Shown: positions 7,108 through 15,725, counted from the first letter of the stretch. The stretch: DNA of 46,297 nt from an uncultured Paraglaciecola sp. (GCF_913020055.1 NZ_CAJWCF010000024.1:1-46297); one strand, 5' to 3'. Program-made: numbers and translations. Notes: generated by a model from the letters alone, not told the origin.

Positions 7108-8133
7108 ATGAAGTTATTTTTACCGCTGTTTATTTTGGCTACTAGTACCTACTCTTTTGTCGCCACATCCCAGTCTATTGAGTCAGAATTTGATAAGTTT
7201 GATGCTATTTATCAAGTACAACTAGGTACCACTAGCGGCTGCCAATCACCTGAATTGAATGTGTTTAAGGTGTGCTCAGAAAATTTAAAAAATGACGGTA
7301 ATGCGCCTTATATTTTACATCACGCTAAAGCTACCAAAAAAGTGGTGGTATTGTTTCATGGGCTAAGTGATTCGCCATTTTTCCTTCGTTCAATCGCTCA
7401 ATCTATACATCAGCAAGGTAATAATGTGGTGGTTGCGTTGGTCCCCGGTCATGGTAAAAAACAAGCCGATGAAGATATGCAAGACGCCGGATTAGCCGAT
7501 AGATGGCGCGGGCATGTGTCAGAAATAATGGATTTCTCGTCTAGTTTAGGCGAACAAGTTTATGTTGGTGGTTTTTCAACTGGCGGTGTCTTGGCCACTG
7601 AATATATTTTACAAAATCCTCAAGCAGTTAAGGGCTTAATGTTATTTTCTGGAGCTTTGGCATTAGACTCAAGTGTTGAATCATTGGCCAAAGTGTGGGG
7701 AATACAATGGTTAGCTAAAATCTTAGATGGTGAATATAAGACTCAAGGGCCAAATCAATTTAAGTACCCAAGTGTTGCACGCTTTGCAGCATTTGAATTA
7801 ACAGAAGTCATTTTTTCAGTACGAGAATTAATTGAACAAGGAGCGACACTAAACCTACCAATTTTTGCCGCTCACTCAATGGCAGACAAAACTACGCCGA
7901 TCGAAGGTGTTAAGAATCTTATGGCTGTAAACAAAGGCCCCAATACATTGTTTGAAATTTCTGAAGATTTGGATGTGTGTCATGCGGATGTGGTAGTAAA
8001 CGAAAAACAAATATCTGATATGCAATACGATACCTCAATGCTGGAAGAAATAATGCCTTGTGATGTGCCCAAAGCCAATCCAAAACATGCAGAAATGCTT
8101 GTTTCTTTGCGCCAGTTTTTGACGGCCCATTAG
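7108..8133 (+). CDS. secreted or periplasmic alpha/beta hydrolase (esterase/lipase-like)
   Basis: The 341-residue product starts with a signal peptide (MKLFLPLFILATSTYSFVATSQS). An alpha/beta hydrolase core follows: oxyanion region VVLFHGLSDSPF (around residue 80-90), nucleophile elbow GFSTGG (Ser157), an acid candidate in HSMADKTTP and a late His in CHADVVV. The HGLSDSP and GFSTGG motifs resemble bacterial carboxylesterase or monoacylglycerol lipase relatives, but the substrate cannot be read from sequence. ATG 7108 was chosen because it directly precedes the signal peptide and upstream in-frame codons run into the preceding terminator. It is followed after 11 nt by the DUF1697 gene. Confidence 0.82.
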   Translation: MKLFLPLFILATSTYSFVATSQSIESEFDKFDAIYQVQLGTTSGCQSPELNVFKVCSENLKNDGNAPYILHHAKATKKVVVLFHGLSDSPFFLRSIAQSIHQQGNNVVVALVPGHGKKQADEDMQDAGLADRWRGHVSEIMDFSSSLGEQVYVGGFSTGGVLATEYILQNPQAVKGLMLFSGALALDSSVESLAKVWGIQWLAKILDGEYKTQGPNQFKYPSVARFAAFELTEVIFSVRELIEQGATLNLPIFAAHSMADKTTPIEGVKNLMAVNKGPNTLFEISEDLDVCHADVVVNEKQISDMQYDTSMLEEIMPCDVPKANPKHAEMLVSLRQFLTAH

Positions 8134-8144
8134 AGCGAAATGGC

Positions 8145-8684
8145 ATGAATAGCTGGATAGTTCTGCTTAGAGGGATCAATGTTGGAGGTAAGAACATTGT
8201 GCCTATGCAACAACTAGCCGAAATGTTGAATGGTGTTGGTTGTCAAAATGTTCAAACCTATATCCAAAGTGGCAATGTGTTGCTACAACACTCTGAATCA
8301 AACGCACAAGTGTTATCTGAAATCCTTGCCGATGCGATGCTGCAAACCTTTGGTTTTCAACCTCAGATGTTACTGTTGACCCTGGCTCAATTTGAGCAAG
8401 CAGCTGCCAATAATCCTTTTCCTGATGCGCAATCTGAGCCTAAAACATTACATGTGTTTTTTCTTGCTGAAGCTAGTACTGTGTCAACTTTAGAACCATT
8501 ATCGATGATTCAAGCAGAGTCTGAATCTTTTTCACTTGTGGAGCAGGTGTTTTATTTACATGCTCCACAAGGCATTGGCCGATCAAAGTTGGCTGCTAAG
8601 GTAGAGAAAATATTAAGTGTGCCAACCACTGCCAGAAATTGGAATACTGTGAGTCATTTACTGACATTAGCTAATCGAAATTAA
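8145..8684 (+). CDS. DUF1697 domain-containing protein
   Basis: The 179-residue protein matches the DUF1697 family over its whole length: WIVLLRGINVGGKNIVPMQQLAEML at the N-terminus, then TYIQSGNVLLQ, LHVFFLAE in the centre and a C-terminal TARNWNTVSHLLTLA. The family is widespread, cytosolic and of unknown function. The start lies 11 nt after the hydrolase stop, so the two are probably co-transcribed, which does not by itself reveal a role. Confidence 0.88.
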   Translation: MNSWIVLLRGINVGGKNIVPMQQLAEMLNGVGCQNVQTYIQSGNVLLQHSESNAQVLSEILADAMLQTFGFQPQMLLLTLAQFEQAAANNPFPDAQSEPKTLHVFFLAEASTVSTLEPLSMIQAESESFSLVEQVFYLHAPQGIGRSKLAAKVEKILSVPTTARNWNTVSHLLTLANRN

Positions 8685-8706
8685 TGCGGCTAGCGAGCCG
8701 CATTAA
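8681..8706. terminator. hairpin between convergent DUF1697 and rsgA genes
   Basis: TTAATGCGGCT / AGCCGCATTAA forms an 11-bp perfect stem with a 4-nt loop, and the DUF1697 stop codon lies inside it. The T-tail is poor on both strands, so termination strength is uncertain, but the position between convergent genes fits a shared terminator. Confidence 0.6.
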
Positions 8707-8730
8707 TTCTATATGTTGATTGCTATTATT

Positions 8731-9783
8731 CTAACGTTCTTGTCGTGACTTTTTTTCTTTTAAGCTATTTTTAATAAACTTACCAAACACCCTGTCTTGC
8801 TGGTGAGATTGAGCAAGGGTTAAACTATTCCTCGCTTGTTCTTTTAGTATTTTTTGATAGTTTGTTAGTCTTCGAGGGTCCAACGTCCCCGCATCTAAAG
8901 CTTTTAAAACTTCGCAGCCCGGCTCAGACTGGTGTTGGCAATTGCTAAACTTACACTGCTTTGCAATCAGCTCTATATCAGAAAATACTGCTTTGATTCC
9001 CTCCTCACAATCGGTGAGTTGCAACTCGCGCATTCCAGGACAGTCTAATATTAATCCACCTTCACTGGTAAAATATAACGAACGCCCTGTAGTCGTGTGC
9101 CGCCCTTTGCTGTCATCATCTCGCACCTCGGCGGTGGCTTCTTGCATGGCACATAGTGAATTGGATAAGGTGGTTTTACCCACCCCTGAAGAACCCAGAA
9201 GCACCACTGTTTGCCCAACCTTGCACCAATCGTTGAGTTTTTGCACATCTATGCTGTCTAGGGCATTGAGCATCAACACCACTAGATGAGCTTGCAACTC
9301 ATGTAATTGCGCTAAATAGCTTTGCCGCTGTTCTTCACTAATCAAATCTGCCTTAGTTAAAACTAAAACGGTATCCACTTGCGCTTCTTTGGCTAATGCT
9401 AAATAACGTTCGATGCGAGATAAATTAAAATCATGATTGCATGAGCTAACAATAAACGCTGTATCTACGTTAGCCGCAATCAGTTGACTGGTATTAGAGC
9501 CGGGTGATTTTCGTTGAAAAACACTCTGCCTTTCTAATAAAACTGGGGTACCTGATTGTGTATTTGGCATTAGTATCCAGTCACCTACAGTGCCGCCTTG
9601 TAAGATAGGGTATTGCGCTAGATCTAGATTAAGTTCGCCGTGTTCGCCTAATACAATCAGGCGATTTCTAAAAACTTGGGTGATTCTATAGGGAGCAGCT
9701 TGCTCTAAATTGTCTAAAGTGAGCTGTTGGTTAAAAAATGTTTTCCAACCTAATTGAGTTAAGGTGTAATTTTTTTCAGACAT
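8731..9783 (-). CDS. rsgA: ribosome small subunit-dependent GTPase A (RsgA family)
   Basis: RsgA is a circularly permuted GTPase that acts in late 30S subunit maturation. The 350-residue protein has an OB-fold N-terminus, then the permuted G motifs: G4 VLTKADLI, G1 LLGSSGVGKTTLSN, a G2-like GRHTTTGRSL and G3 DCPGMREL. The zinc-binding C-terminus follows (CKFSNCQHQSEPGCEV). The motif style (NVDTAFIVSSCNHDFNLSRIERYL, TKAD) recalls the second RsgA-like paralogue found in many gammaproteobacteria, and the gene is not next to orn or psd, so the essential copy could be elsewhere. It converges on the DUF1697 gene. Confidence 0.88.
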   Translation of the reverse strand: MSEKNYTLTQLGWKTFFNQQLTLDNLEQAAPYRITQVFRNRLIVLGEHGELNLDLAQYPILQGGTVGDWILMPNTQSGTPVLLERQSVFQRKSPGSNTSQLIAANVDTAFIVSSCNHDFNLSRIERYLALAKEAQVDTVLVLTKADLISEEQRQSYLAQLHELQAHLVVLMLNALDSIDVQKLNDWCKVGQTVVLLGSSGVGKTTLSNSLCAMQEATAEVRDDDSKGRHTTTGRSLYFTSEGGLILDCPGMRELQLTDCEEGIKAVFSDIELIAKQCKFSNCQHQSEPGCEVLKALDAGTLDPRRLTNYQKILKEQARNSLTLAQSHQQDRVFGKFIKNSLKEKKSRQER

Positions 9784-10150
9784 GATAAGTCCTGTTGTCT
9801 ATTTTTAAAATGGGTCGATTTACAAACAAAAAATAGTCATCGCTCGCCAAGACAACGGGTAGTGGGGTAAGAGTTCAAACAACTCTTAGTTTAGACAGCT
9901 ACCCGCTCAAGTAGAGCAATGGGGGCAGTTACAACAATCATCAAAAATCTCCTTAGGAATAGCAAATATTTATTGCTTGATAAAAATAACAGTGCGCAGA
10001 ACACGTGTAAAGGTAAAAACGATATATGTCTATGAAAGTCTATAGATAACCATCAATCAAAGAAATGCTGCTTAGCTGAAAGCGTTTTACTCTAGAGCCG
10101 GTATATATATTACAACCATGTATTAGGTTAAATCATCTAAAGGATAAAAC
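9784..10150. other. 367-bp divergent intergenic region with a nested hairpin
   Basis: This gap separates the divergent rsgA and GST-like genes. It holds a nested structure: outer arms CGGGTAG (9856-9862) and CTACCCG (9899-9905) enclose a hairpin TAAGAGTT-CAAAC-AACTCTTA (9868-9888). The rest is AT-rich. A 38-codon frame at 9919-10035 has no good ribosome-binding site and I do not call it. No tRNA or known riboswitch is recognisable. Confidence 0.5.
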
Positions 10151-11248
10151 ATGTCAGAACAATACACACTTTATGGCGCACCCATGTCTTTATATACGGG
10201 AAAGGCTCGAGCATATTTGACGTTTAAAGGTCTGCCATACGCAGAAGTGTTTTCCTCGCTAAAGGTCTATAAGAGTGTCATTGTTCCCAAAACAGGTGTC
10301 CGTTTTGTGCCTGTAGTCAAAACGCCTGAAGATGAATATTTACAAGATACCGCACAGATTATCGATACTCTCGAACAACGCCATCCTCAACGCTCGGTTA
10401 TCCCCACAAGCCCTAAACAGAAGTTGGTTTCTTATTTATTTGAAACCTGGGGTGATGAATGGTTAGTGATACCCGCTATGCATTACCGTTGGAATAAAGC
10501 CAACTTCCCTTTTATTTACCAAGAGTTTGGTAAGGTTATTGCACCGAATATGCCTAGCTTTATTCGGGCTTTTATTGGTAAAAAAATCGGTGCGAAGTTC
10601 AAAGGGTTTGTACCTTTGTTAGGGATTACTGATAAGAGTATTCCTGCGATTGAAGATTGGTATGAAAACCATGTTTTGCCGCTATTGGATAAACATTTTG
10701 CTGAGCATGATTATCTACTAGGCAGTAAACCTTGTTTAGGTGATTTTGGTTTAATGGGTCCATTATATGCTCATTTATACCGGGATCCCGAGCCAGGCGC
10801 TTTAATGAAAAAAATAGCACCTAACGTGGTCAAATGGGTTGAAAGAATGAATCAACCGCAAGATGTTGAAGGTGAATATTTAGCTGACGACCAAATTCCC
10901 GAATCTTTGTATTTTCTGCTTACACGTATGTTTAAAGAGCAGTGGCCAGTGTTAGTCAATACAGTGAAAAGTTTAGAAACATGGGCTGAGCAAAATCCAC
11001 AAAATGTCGAGATCCCCAGAACCATAGGAGAACATGAGTATACTATTGGTGAAACTACGGAAAAACGTGCCATTGGTACCTTTCACCAATGGAAAGTACA
11101 AAGAATATTAGATTGTTATCACCAATTTGATGAGCAGCAAAAATTATCAGTCGATACTTTTTTGCATTCAGTAGGTGGATTAGACAGTATGCAGTTGGAT
11201 ATTAAAAAGAAACTGAATAGAGTGAACAATAAATTAATATTCAATTAA
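10151..11248 (+). CDS. glutathione S-transferase family protein, long form
   Basis: The N-terminal 80 residues form a thioredoxin-like GST domain (YTLYGAPMSLYTGKARAYLTFKGLPY; then VRFVPVVKTPEDEYLQDTAQIIDTLE, the cis-Pro and Ser/Asp-type glutathione site region). An all-helical C-terminal domain follows (around 90-225, with YLLGSKPCLGDFGLMGPLYAHL). At 365 residues it is much longer than a usual 200-230 residue GST; the last 120 residues are an extra segment I do not recognise. TrxC begins 18 nt downstream, suggesting a shared thiol-redox transcript. AAAGG precedes the ATG. Substrate unknown. Confidence 0.8.
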   Translation: MSEQYTLYGAPMSLYTGKARAYLTFKGLPYAEVFSSLKVYKSVIVPKTGVRFVPVVKTPEDEYLQDTAQIIDTLEQRHPQRSVIPTSPKQKLVSYLFETWGDEWLVIPAMHYRWNKANFPFIYQEFGKVIAPNMPSFIRAFIGKKIGAKFKGFVPLLGITDKSIPAIEDWYENHVLPLLDKHFAEHDYLLGSKPCLGDFGLMGPLYAHLYRDPEPGALMKKIAPNVVKWVERMNQPQDVEGEYLADDQIPESLYFLLTRMFKEQWPVLVNTVKSLETWAEQNPQNVEIPRTIGEHEYTIGETTEKRAIGTFHQWKVQRILDCYHQFDEQQKLSVDTFLHSVGGLDSMQLDIKKKLNRVNNKLIFN

Positions 11249-11266
11249 CCCAGTTTAGGAAGCCTT

Positions 11267-11698
11267 ATGCACATAGTTTGTTCCCATTGCCTTGCAATAA
11301 ACCGTATACCAGAAGATAGAAGTCATACTCAGGCCAAATGTGGTAAGTGTCAGCAAGCGGCTTACTCTTCAAGTCCAGTTGAGTTAAATGATTCTTCTTT
11401 CTATCGTTACATTGAAAAAAATGATTTGCCTGTGATCGTCGACTACTGGGCAAGCTGGTGTGGCCCTTGTCAGGCTATGGCTCCGGTGTTTGCGAGTGTT
11501 GCTAAACAGTCAGAAGAATTGTTATTTGCTAAAGTGAATACTGAGCAAGCGCAAAAAGTTTCGGCTGACGCCAGCATTCGTAGTATTCCTACTTTAATCT
11601 TTTTTCATCATGGTAAAGAAATCGATAGGATTGCTGGTGGTTTAAGTGAGTCACAATTGAAAAACTGGATAGTGCAAAGTTTACAAAAATTGGCTTAA
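11267..11698 (+). CDS. trxC: thioredoxin 2 (zinc-containing)
   Basis: TrxC is a cytosolic disulfide reductase with an extra N-terminal zinc domain. The 143-residue protein shows the zinc cysteines Cys5-X2-Cys8 and Cys25-X2-Cys28 and the active site WASWCGPCQAMAP (Cys65, Cys68), with the cis-proline in SIRSIPTLIFF. In enteric bacteria trxC belongs to the OxyR regulon; no OxyR site is obvious here. It probably shares a transcript with the GST-like gene upstream. Confidence 0.95.
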   Translation: MHIVCSHCLAINRIPEDRSHTQAKCGKCQQAAYSSSPVELNDSSFYRYIEKNDLPVIVDYWASWCGPCQAMAPVFASVAKQSEELLFAKVNTEQAQKVSADASIRSIPTLIFFHHGKEIDRIAGGLSESQLKNWIVQSLQKLA

Positions 11699-11715
11699 TT
11701 TTTGGTAGTTGAAAA

Positions 11716-11745
11716 GCCCCAAAAGTGGTTTTAGTCTTTTGGGGC
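11716..11745 (-). terminator. hairpin terminator between trxC and the acyltransferase gene
   Basis: GCCCCAAAAG / CTTTTGGGGC forms a 10-bp perfect stem with a 10-nt loop. Read on the minus strand it is followed by TTTTC, giving a reasonable intrinsic terminator for the acyltransferase gene; on the plus strand the T-tail is missing, though the stem may still help end the trxC transcript. Confidence 0.7.
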
Positions 11746-11752
11746 ACCAAAT

Positions 11753-12919
11753 TCACACGTTATCGGGTTTCTTCTTGCCATTTAACAACCAGCCAATAGG
11801 TGTCCATTTTACGAATAATACGTAACTAATTAAACCAATGAAAAGAGTGCCGAAAGAGCTAAGTAAAAATTCAATCAGCATTGGCCATTCTTTATCGAGT
11901 AAGTAAAACTGAAGCCACATCAATACTGGTAAATGAATGAGGTAAACCCAGTACGATGAGTCTGCAATCAATTTCATGCTGTCGTTTTGTTTATTAAACA
12001 GTTTACGTCCAACAATTAATAAGGCCAGGCTCATAAAGGCACTGATGTAAGCTTGCAAGGTTGCAAGACCTGCTTGTTTTAAATCGATAGCTGGCGAAGT
12101 AGCCATGACTGTCATTATTTCTTGCATGCTGGTATGTCTTGGGTATATTTCAAAAAATAGGATGTAGGCGGCAACACTTGTTCCTAGCATCATCCAAACA
12201 TAGGGTTGAAGTTTGTCTAAAAAGTCTTGATGACTAAATAACCCATAACCAAACAAAAAGAACAAACCAAAGAAACCAAATGACCATAACTGCGGGATAA
12301 ACTGTTCAGGAGCAGGAATAGGCGTATGCTGTGTTATTAGTGCAGGCACTAATAAAAGTGGCGCTAACAGCAAGAACAGCTTTGGCGACTTGACGATACG
12401 GGACATCCAATCAAATTTAACCCATTTCACCACTACCGCAGTGACGATGAAAAAAAACGTTAGCTGGTACAGAAACCATAAGTGCATAGTGGTTACTGGT
12501 GGTGGCGGTGCATCAGGGTACTGCGCCATCATGGCGATTAAACTCAGCATGGGTGATTTTGTTTCAACACTTTCCAGTGCCCAGCCAATCAGAATGGCAA
12601 AAGAGGCAAGCACTAAAGGTAGAAATATCGATAGTGGCAAGGTAATGCGCATTAGGCGATTTTTTATCATCGCGCCTAAGCCTCTTTTTTGAATTAACAA
12701 AGCCACAAAAAAACCGGCTATCAAAAAGAACAATGGCATACGGAATGTGTGACTGAAAAAAGCGATAAAATCGACTATCTCAGAATTTTGTGGGCTGGCT
12801 GGTAACCAAACCTCTTTGAGTGATGGACTGTAAGCTAATACTGCGTGGAAAAATATACCAAGTAACATGGCAAACGCCCGTAAATTATCCATATAATGGA
12901 CACGACTATGACTACCCAT
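11753..12919 (-). CDS. acyltransferase family 3 membrane protein (MdoC/OpgC-like)
   Basis: The 388-residue protein has about ten hydrophobic helices and the acyltransferase-3 opening HYMDNLRAFAMLLGIFFHAVLAY, where the Arg and the His of FFH are the family's conserved pair, and the central MHLWFLYQLTFFF. Relatives transfer acetyl or succinyl groups to glucans, lipopolysaccharide or antibiotics; MdoC-like proteins modify periplasmic glucans. The acceptor here is unknown. ATG 12919 was chosen because AAGAGG lies eight nt upstream; an upstream GTG (12928) overlaps that site. It sits 76 nt downstream of the ABC permease gene on the same strand and may be the last gene of that unit. Confidence 0.82.
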   Translation of the reverse strand: MGSHSRVHYMDNLRAFAMLLGIFFHAVLAYSPSLKEVWLPASPQNSEIVDFIAFFSHTFRMPLFFLIAGFFVALLIQKRGLGAMIKNRLMRITLPLSIFLPLVLASFAILIGWALESVETKSPMLSLIAMMAQYPDAPPPPVTTMHLWFLYQLTFFFIVTAVVVKWVKFDWMSRIVKSPKLFLLLAPLLLVPALITQHTPIPAPEQFIPQLWSFGFFGLFFLFGYGLFSHQDFLDKLQPYVWMMLGTSVAAYILFFEIYPRHTSMQEIMTVMATSPAIDLKQAGLATLQAYISAFMSLALLIVGRKLFNKQNDSMKLIADSSYWVYLIHLPVLMWLQFYLLDKEWPMLIEFLLSSFGTLFIGLISYVLFVKWTPIGWLLNGKKKPDNV

Positions 12920-12995
12920 AATGAGCACCTCTTAAAAGTTAAGTTGAAAGTTAATTTGAAGTAAGCGGCTTAATTAAGCCTTAGTGAAGGCCTAG

Positions 12996-13667
12996 CTAGA
13001 GAAAGCAAGCCTTTCGGGATTTGATAAAAATAGTGGTGCCTATGACTATTGCTATTGCCAGTAACTCAGCACCAATGAGTGTGAAAACCGTTGAATTAAA
13101 TATGGCAGTGGGGGATTCGATATGGCTGCCAATGGCCTCAATTCCGGCAACTTCAAATAAAAATAGGTTAAATCCCATGTTGAGTATAATCATCGTAATT
13201 ATGGTTACTGGTATTGAACCACTTAACACACCGGCGCAAAGCACAATACTCGTGGCTACCAATATTTCCAATGCACAGAGGATCAACATGGGCAGCATGC
13301 CGTTTGGCATATGACTGAAATTAATAATCAGGCTTGCGCTTACAACAATTGTTCCCCAACTCACCAAATATATGCCTAAACCACCAAATATTTTAGATAA
13401 GTTGTAATCCATCGGAGTAATAGGTAGCCCCATGATGAAGGATAATTGGGACTCTTTCTTCTCGGTCACCACAATGTTTATTGCTACGTGGGCACTGGAG
13501 CCGATTAATACTGTTATCAATCCCACTAAACCTAAATAGTAAACCGTGCCAGAGGGCACCGTCATCAGTCCAGCTGAAAAAATACCTAATAAGGCATAGC
13601 CCAACATAAAGACTTTATATAACTGCCAATCTTTGATGATGAGTTTTGTAATCATAAAGGTATTCAT
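12996..13667 (-). CDS. ABC-2 type transporter permease
   Basis: The 223-residue protein contains about six transmembrane segments (for example YALLGIFSAGLMTV, LGLVGLITVLIGSSAHVAI, ILCALEILVATSIVLCAGVL, LIGAELLAIAIVIGTTIFI) and no soluble domain, as in ABC-2 permeases. Its ATG overlaps the stop of the ATPase gene (TAATG), so the two are translationally coupled and form one exporter. The set regulator-ATPase-permease matches YtrA-type operons, some of which respond to cell-envelope stress. The transported substrate is unknown. Confidence 0.85.
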   Translation of the reverse strand: MNTFMITKLIIKDWQLYKVFMLGYALLGIFSAGLMTVPSGTVYYLGLVGLITVLIGSSAHVAINIVVTEKKESQLSFIMGLPITPMDYNLSKIFGGLGIYLVSWGTIVVSASLIINFSHMPNGMLPMLILCALEILVATSIVLCAGVLSGSIPVTIITMIILNMGFNLFLFEVAGIEAIGSHIESPTAIFNSTVFTLIGAELLAIAIVIGTTIFIKSRKACFL

Positions 13668-14572
13668 TATTTAGCTCCTATATTTTGGGCTTGTCTGCGA
13701 TGATTAACATTGGCTAAGAAAATTTCTTCTAAGCTCATATTTTCTACTGCTAAAACTTTAATATTTTGTTGCTGATATGCTTCTAATATCGAGGGGCAAA
13801 ACTGGTTGCTGATCACTGAGGCCAATCGTCCATCTTGCTCAATTTGAACAATATTACCCATTAGTACCATTGGGTGATTAGAAGGTAATTCGACTTGAAT
13901 GCGGCGCCAGTTTTCTAAAAAGGTTTCTTTGTCATTGGTATCAATAATCGAACCTCGATCAATAAAGGTTATTTGATCTGATATTTTCTCAACGTCAGCA
14001 GTATTGTGCGAAGAGAACAACACTGTGCGTTCCTCATCTTTTAAAATAAGGGCTAATTCATTGTTCACTTCTTGGCGCGCCATAGGGTCCAAACCAGTTG
14101 TGGGTTCATCCAATACCAATAGTTTTGGTTTGCGGGCTAAGACCAATAATAATTGTGCTTTGATATGCTGACCTTTGGAAAACTGTTTAATTTTCTGCTC
14201 AAGGTTGAGATCAAATCGATGTAACAATTCGTTTGCGTAGTTATCGTCCCAACCAGGGTATATCGACTTGATAAACTCCATATGCCAGCCAAGATCTTTA
14301 CCGCCATATAACTTCATCTCTTCGGAGCTATAACCTACATTATGTTTAACTTGCGCCTGAAGTTTAGGCATTTCTTGGCCTAAAACTGTTGTTTTACCAC
14401 TATCAGCTTGCATCAAACCCATAATGATCCTGATGGTGGTGGACTTACCAGCGCCGTTGGCACCAACAAAGCCCATGATTTGCCCTTTGGGCAAAGTGAG
14501 ATTGATATTGTTAAGGTCAAAATAGTTAAAATGTTTGCTCACATTTTCTAGTTGTATCGCTAACTCGTTCAT
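13667..14572 (-). CDS. ABC transporter ATP-binding protein (YtrB-like)
   Basis: The 301-residue ATPase has Walker A GANGAGKST (residues 37-45), a Q-loop region at VGYSSEEMKLY, the signature FSKGQHIKAQ (SKGQ rather than the usual SGGQ), Walker B LLVLDEPTTGLDP and the H-loop in VLFSSHNTADVEK. A C-terminal regulatory segment of about 80 residues follows. Its start overlaps the GntR regulator stop by four bases (ATGA), and its stop overlaps the permease start, so all three are one operon. Confidence 0.92.
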   Translation of the reverse strand: MNELAIQLENVSKHFNYFDLNNINLTLPKGQIMGFVGANGAGKSTTIRIIMGLMQADSGKTTVLGQEMPKLQAQVKHNVGYSSEEMKLYGGKDLGWHMEFIKSIYPGWDDNYANELLHRFDLNLEQKIKQFSKGQHIKAQLLLVLARKPKLLVLDEPTTGLDPMARQEVNNELALILKDEERTVLFSSHNTADVEKISDQITFIDRGSIIDTNDKETFLENWRRIQVELPSNHPMVLMGNIVQIEQDGRLASVISNQFCPSILEAYQQQNIKVLAVENMSLEEIFLANVNHRRQAQNIGAK

Positions 14573-14961
14573 TGTTCGTTCCCACTTGTGTTTAATAACA
14601 CCTGATTCAATCGTTCTTTGGTTTCATCGTCACTCAATCCCAATTGGCGAGCACTGAAAACAACCTGTTTTAACTTCTCATCTAGTTCAGATAATTGTAA
14701 ATCTGACCGCACGGTTTCAGATTCAGCAATATAGGATCCGCGACCTTGTTGGGTAACAATTACCACCTCAAGCTCCAGTTCAGAGTAAGCTCGCTTGACC
14801 GTAATAACACTCACGCCAGTCACAGAGGCCATCTCTCTAATAGAGGGCAAATGAAAACCAATTTGCCAATCACCTACCATCACTTTCTGTTTTATCTGGC
14901 TCATGATCTGCATATACATAGGCCTGCTATCTGTCTGTGAAAGAAATAATTTAATCGTCAT
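14569..14961 (-). CDS. GntR family transcriptional regulator, YtrA subfamily
   Basis: The 130-residue protein has an N-terminal winged helix-turn-helix (PMYMQIMSQIKQKVMVGDW, then LPSIREMASVTGVSVITVKRAYSELE, residues 15-80) and a short helical C-terminus of about 50 residues. That architecture defines the YtrA subfamily, whose members usually repress their own operon with a linked ABC transporter. That is exactly the arrangement here, with a four-base overlap into the ATPase gene. Two candidate operators lie upstream at 14973-14997 and 15094-15118. Confidence 0.92.
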   Translation of the reverse strand: MTIKLFLSQTDSRPMYMQIMSQIKQKVMVGDWQIGFHLPSIREMASVTGVSVITVKRAYSELELEVVIVTQQGRGSYIAESETVRSDLQLSELDEKLKQVVFSARQLGLSDDETKERLNQVLLNTSGNEQ

Positions 14962-14972
14962 TAAATATCGTT

Positions 14973-14997
14973 ACTGTGTATATCTGGTATGCACAGT
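14973..14997. promoter_or_regulatory. candidate YtrA-type operator, proximal
   Basis: ACTGTGTATA-N5-TATGCACAGT is an inverted repeat with nine of ten arm positions matching, centred about 24 bp upstream of the GntR gene start. It shares the half-site TGTGTATA with the distal repeat. Its position, immediately before the start codon, fits autorepression. Confidence 0.55.
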
Positions 14998-15093
14998 TGG
15001 CAAATAAATTGTGTGAAATTTGTGCTGCCTAAGTTGTTTTTTAGTTTAACTTATTGAAATTTATGGATAATTAATAATGTGTCTACAGGGGGC

Positions 15094-15118
15094 TGTGTAT
15101 ATATGGAGACTATACACA
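15094..15118. promoter_or_regulatory. candidate YtrA-type operator, distal
   Basis: TGTGTATA-N9-TATACACA has perfect 8-bp arms, about 145 bp upstream of the GntR gene. Read as GTGTA-N13-TACAC it resembles the long-spaced operator architecture described for YtrA-like regulators. Confidence 0.5.
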
Positions 15119-15120
15119 CG

Positions 15121-15141
15121 GCAGTGCATTAAGAGCACTGC
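15121..15141. repeat. inverted repeat downstream of the RidA gene
   Basis: GCAGTGC-N7-GCACTGC forms a 7-bp perfect stem between the RidA stop and the distal operator. It lacks a T-run on either strand, so it may be a weak terminator for the RidA gene or another protein-binding site. Confidence 0.4.
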
Positions 15142-15172
15142 GTATTTGATATTGTAATACCTTAAATGTTGA

Positions 15173-15529
15173 TTATTTTTTCTGTGCTGCTACAACCGAT
15201 ATTTCAACCAATAATTCAGGCCTAGCCATAGACGCTTGAACACAGGCTCTAGCAGGGGCATGACCTTCTGGTACCCAGTTATCCCACACCGTATTCATGG
15301 CCGAAAAGTCTTGCATATCTTTAATGTAAAGAGTGGCAGAGAGCATATGTTCTTTATCGCTGCCAGCGTCTAGTAATAACTGCTCAACTTTATCAAGCAT
15401 GGTTTGAGTTTGTTGTTCGATACCTTGGGTGGCATCGGCACAGACTTGTCCACACAGGTAAATAGTACCTTGATGAATAACTATGTGGCTCATGCGCGGC
15501 TTGGTTTCTTTACGTAGAATATTTGTCAC
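15173..15529 (-). CDS. RidA/YjgF family reactive imine deaminase-like protein
   Basis: RidA-family proteins form trimers that hydrolyse reactive enamine/imine intermediates from PLP enzymes. The 118-residue protein has [38 protein letters not shown] and the signature [26 protein letters not shown], including the conserved Arg of the active site. The start GTG 15529 ([17 protein letters not shown]) was preferred over the internal ATG, because the preceding residues ETKPRMS are conserved in this subgroup; an ATG at 15598 would add an unconserved hydrophobic tail. It stands alone, divergent from the dehydrogenase gene. Confidence 0.88.
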   Translation of the reverse strand: MTNILRKETKPRMSHIVIHQGTIYLCGQVCADATQGIEQQTQTMLDKVEQLLLDAGSDKEHMLSATLYIKDMQDFSAMNTVWDNWVPEGHAPARACVQASMARPELLVEISVVAAQKK

Positions 15530-15725
15530 TTTGTTTCTTAAATAATAGTGAAAGAAGGTGAAAGATAGTAACAATAAGTGTGAGCTGGATAAATGCATAG
15601 TCGGCTGAATGTTGTGTTTTAATGGTTATTAATATGAGTGATAAAGTTGTATCTGGATCGTCAATTTTTTGTTTCACCCAGAGACTGGTAGGCTTCCCAA
15701 TATAATAATTCAATGGAAAATAACT

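Noticed and set aside
9919..10035. 38-codon frame in the rsgA/GST gap
   Set aside because: No ribosome-binding site, no recognisable sequence and it overlaps the region after the nested hairpin; not supported as a gene.
12390..12692. Plus-strand frame inside the acyltransferase gene
   Set aside because: Shadow of the membrane protein on the other strand.
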